This document shows positions 61,174 to 64,000 of a DNA stretch of 64,000 nt, piece after piece. Both the position numbers and the translations under genes were made by a program. Source of the stretch: Herbaspirillum sp. SJZ107 (GTDB lineage Bacteria > Pseudomonadota > Gammaproteobacteria > Burkholderiales > Burkholderiaceae_D); assembly GCF_006715485.1 (NCBI RefSeq), contig NZ_VFNH01000001.1:124001-188000 (forward strand), in the 5' to 3' direction. The notes beneath the pieces were generated by a model, which made no database searches, was not told the DNA's origin, and saw only the letters and a program-made list of their open reading frames with translations. The number at the start of each line of letters is the position of its first letter. The first letter of the stretch is position 1.

Positions 61174-61657
61174 GCAATCGAAGAAGCCGGCGCGCCGCGG
61201 CCTAATCGCCGCGGTCGGCTCCTGCGCCGCGGCTGCGCTGCTGGCATTCACGCCGGTGCAAGAGGGCAGGGCGCTCAAGACCTACCGCGACATCGGCGGC
61301 GTACTGACCTACTGCGATGGCGCCACCGAGAACGCCCAGGACGGCAAGATCTACACGCCGGCCGAGTGTGACGCCCAGCTCGACCGCGACCTGGATCGGC
61401 ACGCCGCCGGCATCGCCAAGTGTGTGCCCATGGATCGCCTGACGGATGGCCAGAAGGTGGCGTTCGTCGACGCGGCCTTCAACATCGGCGTGCCAGCCTT
61501 CTGCGGCTCGAGCATGGCACGCCGGACCAACGCCGGCGACATGGCCGGCGCCTGCGACGCACTGCTGCTGTGGAACAAGGTCGGCGGCCGCGAGGTGGCT
61601 GGTCTGACGAAGCGCCGCCAGCGTGAGCGCGAACTGTGCCTCAAGGGGCTGCGGTGA
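61166..61657 (+). CDS. Endolysin, GH24 lysozyme with SAR-like N-terminus
   Basis: 163 residues. T4-type triad Glu33, Asp42, Thr48 in EGRALKTYRDIGGVLT with the exact 9- and 6-residue spacing. The weakly hydrophobic Ala/Gly-rich N-terminal helix (GLIAAVGSCAAAALLAF) after a basic start fits a signal-arrest-release anchor, so export would be Sec-dependent. Degrades peptidoglycan. C-terminal NKVGGREVAGLTKRRQRERELC is typical. Confidence 0.93.
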   Translation: MAEQSKKPARRGLIAAVGSCAAAALLAFTPVQEGRALKTYRDIGGVLTYCDGATENAQDGKIYTPAECDAQLDRDLDRHAAGIAKCVPMDRLTDGQKVAFVDAAFNIGVPAFCGSSMARRTNAGDMAGACDALLLWNKVGGREVAGLTKRRQRERELCLKGLR

Positions 61658-62043
61658 TCGCCGCCGCCCTGGCGCCGTACAAGCTACAGCTGGCGGCCGT
61701 CGTCGGCGCGGCCGCTGCTGTCCTGTGCTTCGGCGCCGGCTGGGCTGTCAACGGCTGGCGACTCGGCGCGGGCGTGGCGAAGCTGCAGGCCAAGCACGCC
61801 CAGGAACAGGCTACCCAGGCCGCCGCCACCGTCAGCACTCTGCAGGCCGACGCCGCAGCGATCCATCAGGCCGCCACCGAGTACGCCGGCATCCAGTCCA
61901 CCCTCGCGCCCAAGATTGCGGCGCTCACCAAGGAGCTGCGCAATGCGCCTCGCCTTCCTGTGGATTGCCGCCCTGACGATGTCCGGGTGCGCAACCTCGA
62001 CGCCGCCATCGACGCCGCCAACCAGGCCGCCACCGCTCGATAG
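61654..62043 (+). CDS. Rz-like inner-membrane spanin
   Basis: 129 residues from GTG overlapping the endolysin stop; AAGGGG lies upstream. N-terminal transmembrane helix (LAAVVGAAAAVLCFGAGWAV), then a long Ala/Gln periplasmic coiled coil (KLQAKHAQEQATQAAATVSTLQADAAAI) and the conserved end LDAAIDAANQAA. Works with the nested Rz1. Confidence 0.82.
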   Translation: MIAAALAPYKLQLAAVVGAAAAVLCFGAGWAVNGWRLGAGVAKLQAKHAQEQATQAAATVSTLQADAAAIHQAATEYAGIQSTLAPKIAALTKELRNAPRLPVDCRPDDVRVRNLDAAIDAANQAATAR

Positions 62044-62188
62044 CGCGCTGGCGGCGCCGTGCCCGGAAGTCCCGAAACCCGAATCGCCCGACTACGACGT
62101 GTGGCAGGTCTGGGCAATGAACCTAGTGCGCCAGTACGCCGACTGCGCTGCGCGCCACGCCAAGACCGTTCAGGCCTGGCCCAAGTAA
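61943..62188 (+). CDS. Rz1-like outer-membrane spanin lipoprotein
   Basis: 81 residues, first 101 bases nested in the Rz frame. Signal MRLAFLWIAALTMSGC with lipobox LTMSGC, then a Pro-rich linker (TPPSTPPTRPPPLD) and helix. Embedded Rz1 genes of this form are standard in lambdoid phages. Confidence 0.88.
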   Translation: MRLAFLWIAALTMSGCATSTPPSTPPTRPPPLDSALAAPCPEVPKPESPDYDVWQVWAMNLVRQYADCAARHAKTVQAWPK

Positions 62189-62197
62189 AGGAAATGC

Positions 62198-63382
62198 ATG
62201 AGCAAGACCATCATTGACCCGAGGCTCCTCGAGTTCGACCCCACTCCACGCCAGGCGGAGTACATCGAGGTCATCAATCGCCTGGGCAGCATGCGCGCCG
62301 CGGCGCGCGAGCTGGGCGTTGCCAAGAACGCGGTCCAGGAATCCATGCTGCGCCTGAGGAATGCCGCGGCCGCGCGCGGCTATGCACCCGAGTTCGACCT
62401 GCAGCACCCGGTGGCGCCGGGCCAGATGCTGAAAGGCACCTCGACGCTGTACAAAGACGGCCAGCCGGTCCTGCAATGGGTGAAGACCCGGGCGGACGCG
62501 GCGCAGATGGAAGAGTTCATGCGCGCCGCCGCCGCGGCGATGGCCGAAGAGTTACCACGCGCCCGGCCGACAAAGGCGCCGCGTGCGACGCTCGACAAGT
62601 TGGCCAGCGTCTACACCCTGACGGACAGCCACGTGGGCGCGCTCTGCTGGCACCGCGAGAACTTGGCAGCTAATGGCGACTGGGACCTGGCGATCGCCGA
62701 ACGTACGCTTACCGGCTGCTTCGAACACATGGTCAAGGCCAGTCCGCCGGCGCGCGTGGGCATCGTGGCGCAGCTGGGCGATTTCTTGCACAGCGACGGC
62801 CTGGAGGCGAAGACGCCGACGTCCGGCCACATCTTGGACCAGGACGGTCGGTTTCCGAAGGTGGTTCAGTCGGCCATCCGGATCCTGCGCCGGGTGATCG
62901 GCTTCGCGCTCGAGCGGCATGAGAAGGTGGTCGTGCTGATGGCGGAGGGTAATCATGATCTCGCCAGCTCGGTCTGGCTGCGCGCGATGTTCAAGGCGCT
63001 GTACGAGAACGAGCCGCGGGTCGAGGTGATCGATTCCGAACTGCCGTACTACGTCTACCAGCACGGCGAGACCATGCTGGCCTGGCACCACGGCCACCTG
63101 AAGAAGAACGATCAGCTGCCGCTGCTGTTCGCCGCCCAGTTCCCGAAAGTCTGGGGCGGCACCACGCGCCGGTACGCGCATACCGGCCACCGCCACCATT
63201 TCGAGGAAAAGGAGCACTCCGGCATGTCGGTGGTCCAGCACTCGACGCTGGCCGCCCGGGACGCTTACGCCGCGCGCGGCGGCTGGATGAGCGAACGCCA
63301 GTGCACGGCCATCACCTACCACAGCGAGTTCGGCCAGGTCTGCCGGAACACCGTCACTCCAGAAATGTTGGAAGCTGCATAG
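62198..63382 (+). CDS. Metallophosphoesterase with N-terminal DNA-binding domain
   Basis: 394 residues. Residues 15-55 look like a helix-turn-helix (QAEYIEVINRLGSMRAAARELGVAKNAVQESM). The catalytic domain has LTDSHVG, QLGDFLHSD, AEGNHDLAS, WHHGH and TGHRHH, the full metal-ligand series of calcineurin-like enzymes. Perhaps a DNA exonuclease (SbcD-like) or phosphatase acting on the phage genome. AAAGGAA precedes ATG. Position after lysis genes is unusual for a lytic function. Confidence 0.8.
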   Translation: MSKTIIDPRLLEFDPTPRQAEYIEVINRLGSMRAAARELGVAKNAVQESMLRLRNAAAARGYAPEFDLQHPVAPGQMLKGTSTLYKDGQPVLQWVKTRADAAQMEEFMRAAAAAMAEELPRARPTKAPRATLDKLASVYTLTDSHVGALCWHRENLAANGDWDLAIAERTLTGCFEHMVKASPPARVGIVAQLGDFLHSDGLEAKTPTSGHILDQDGRFPKVVQSAIRILRRVIGFALERHEKVVVLMAEGNHDLASSVWLRAMFKALYENEPRVEVIDSELPYYVYQHGETMLAWHHGHLKKNDQLPLLFAAQFPKVWGGTTRRYAHTGHRHHFEEKEHSGMSVVQHSTLAARDAYAARGGWMSERQCTAITYHSEFGQVCRNTVTPEMLEAA

Positions 63383-63542
63383 GCCGGCGCTGTTCCGGGC
63401 TGTTGAGCACCCGGGCGGCGACGTCGGCCGGCACGCCGCTGTCGACCATCGATTGCACTGCCTCCTTGAGCGAGATGATCGGCAGAAGGGCGAGAATCAA
63501 GTCGACCCGGCTGGCGGTGATGGTGTCTTTGCGCTCTGCCAT
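63354..63542 (-). CDS. Small protein near the right end
   Basis: 62 residues, MAERKDTITASRVDLILALLPIISLKEAVQSMVDSGVPADVAARVLNSPE. Helical and possibly membrane-associated in the centre. Overlaps the phosphoesterase tail by 29 bases. Modest ribosome site. Confidence 0.5.
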   Translation of the reverse strand: MAERKDTITASRVDLILALLPIISLKEAVQSMVDSGVPADVAARVLNSPEQRRPMQLPTFLE

Positions 63543-63546
63543 CTCG

Positions 63547-63951
63547 TCACCGGCAGGCCGCAGTGATTGACGTGACGGAGCCTTTCGAGCTTGTCGTCGC
63601 GGTTACCTCGCAAACCGTGGCCCTGTCATCCATTCGGCGGGACAGTTGAACAGCCATCTTCCCATAGGTGCAGTACAGCCACTTTTCCTCGCCCGGCTGG
63701 AAATTCCAAGTAGAGATAGTTGCGCCCTTGGCCTTCTTCGAAGACGCCTGTACCAAGTACCGCATCTCGGCCGGCGCGCCGCTCAGCATGCCGCCGCCAT
63801 CCAGCCAGACCGGCGTGGACGCGCTCGCCTGCCAGCCCTCCGGCGCCCGCTGCACCTGAATCGAGCCTTCGGTGATTATCGCCGGGCATGAAATGGTCTG
63901 AGTCGCAGCCAGGCTCGGCAGGGTGGCCGCCAGGATAAAAAGTCGCCTCAT
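63547..63951 (-). CDS. Exported STY0301-like protein
   Basis: 134 residues from MRRLFILAATLPSLAATQT, a signal peptide, followed by ISCPAIITEGSIQVQRAPEGWQA ... KWLYCTYGKMAVQLSRRMDDRATVCEVT, which matches the periplasmic STY0301 family (Cys pairs conserved). Start overlaps the stop of the partial gene upstream. Likely lysogenic cargo. Confidence 0.78.
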   Translation of the reverse strand: MRRLFILAATLPSLAATQTISCPAIITEGSIQVQRAPEGWQASASTPVWLDGGGMLSGAPAEMRYLVQASSKKAKGATISTWNFQPGEEKWLYCTYGKMAVQLSRRMDDRATVCEVTATTSSKGSVTSITAACR

Positions 63952-64000
63952 CACTCAATCACCGAAAACGCTTCCGCGTTGTTGCTTGGGTCGCGCCATT
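63951..64000 (-). CDS. Partial gene running off the window
   Basis: The frame ending TGA at 63951-63953 gives ...WRDPSNNAEAFSVIE and overlaps the start of the exported protein as TGATG, typical of an operon. Only the last 15 or so codons are visible. Confidence 0.4.
   Translation of the reverse strand, partial: WRDPSNNAEAFSVIE

Noticed and set aside
6260..64000. Second copy of the tRNA-Ser 3' end (attR)
   Set aside because: Looked for the T-arm and acceptor sequence; not found up to 64000, so the right prophage end lies outside.

Overview
The window is high-GC DNA from a betaproteobacterium, most likely Massilia or a relative in Oxalobacteraceae. Its host genes (MurI, class I fumarase, UPF0114 protein, acetyl-CoA synthetase) look like that group, and the cargo includes PEP-CTERM proteins, which need a host exosortase. 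The genus is inferred from protein character only. Left of about 6.26 kb is ordinary chromosome: tRNA-His, a leftward UPF0114-fumA-murI group, a REPIN-like inverted repeat, acs, and a KTSC-domain gene.

From the 3' end of tRNA-Ser(GGA) at 6259 to beyond the right edge lies one large, apparently intact lambdoid siphophage prophage. Its attR is not in the window. The layout is lambda-like. A leftward early operon (12.93 to 6.33 kb) holds many very small proteins, a Lar-type anti-restriction protein and DUF4224, and ends with a tyrosine integrase. A leftward cargo block (17.1-13.8 kb) encodes a GHKL ATPase, a STAS-like DUF4325 protein, a receiver-only response regulator, an exported protein and a membrane HIRAN-like protein. 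The immunity region (17.3-18.6 kb) holds a repressor, a Cro/YdaS-type protein and a YdaT-like protein. Rightward early genes (18.6-30.4 kb) follow: a clamp-like protein, two DNA methyltransferases, a Ref-type nuclease, a Rha/KilAC regulator, a replication-type protein and a DUF1064 nuclease. A Q-like antiterminator (31.3 kb) is flanked by two PEP-CTERM genes. Next come a structured leader ending in a terminator, HK97-type packaging and head genes (35.4-41.6 kb), an unusual beta-helix spike gene between head and connector genes, tail genes with a -1 frameshift chaperone, and a lysis cassette (holin, GH24 endolysin, nested Rz/Rz1). Right-end accessory genes follow.

Control can be read from the DNA. 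Sixteen-bp operators of the form TTTACC-N4-GGTAAA occur three times between repressor and cro and twice at the leftward early promoter. At both promoters the operator sits in the same register between the -35 and -10 boxes. The repressor has no peptidase domain. A near-consensus LexA box precedes a small gene convergent with the repressor, which suggests SOS induction through an antirepressor. The late operon contains several intrinsic terminators, one inside a coding region, so late expression probably depends on the Q-like antiterminator.

Most notable for follow-up: the ATPase/STAS/receiver cargo, the SOS-linked small gene, the two PEP-CTERM surface proteins, the two structured non-coding regions (13.0-13.4 and 33.0-33.3 kb), and the ten-repeat cytosine methyltransferase. 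All functions are read from sequence motifs and family knowledge; no search was run.
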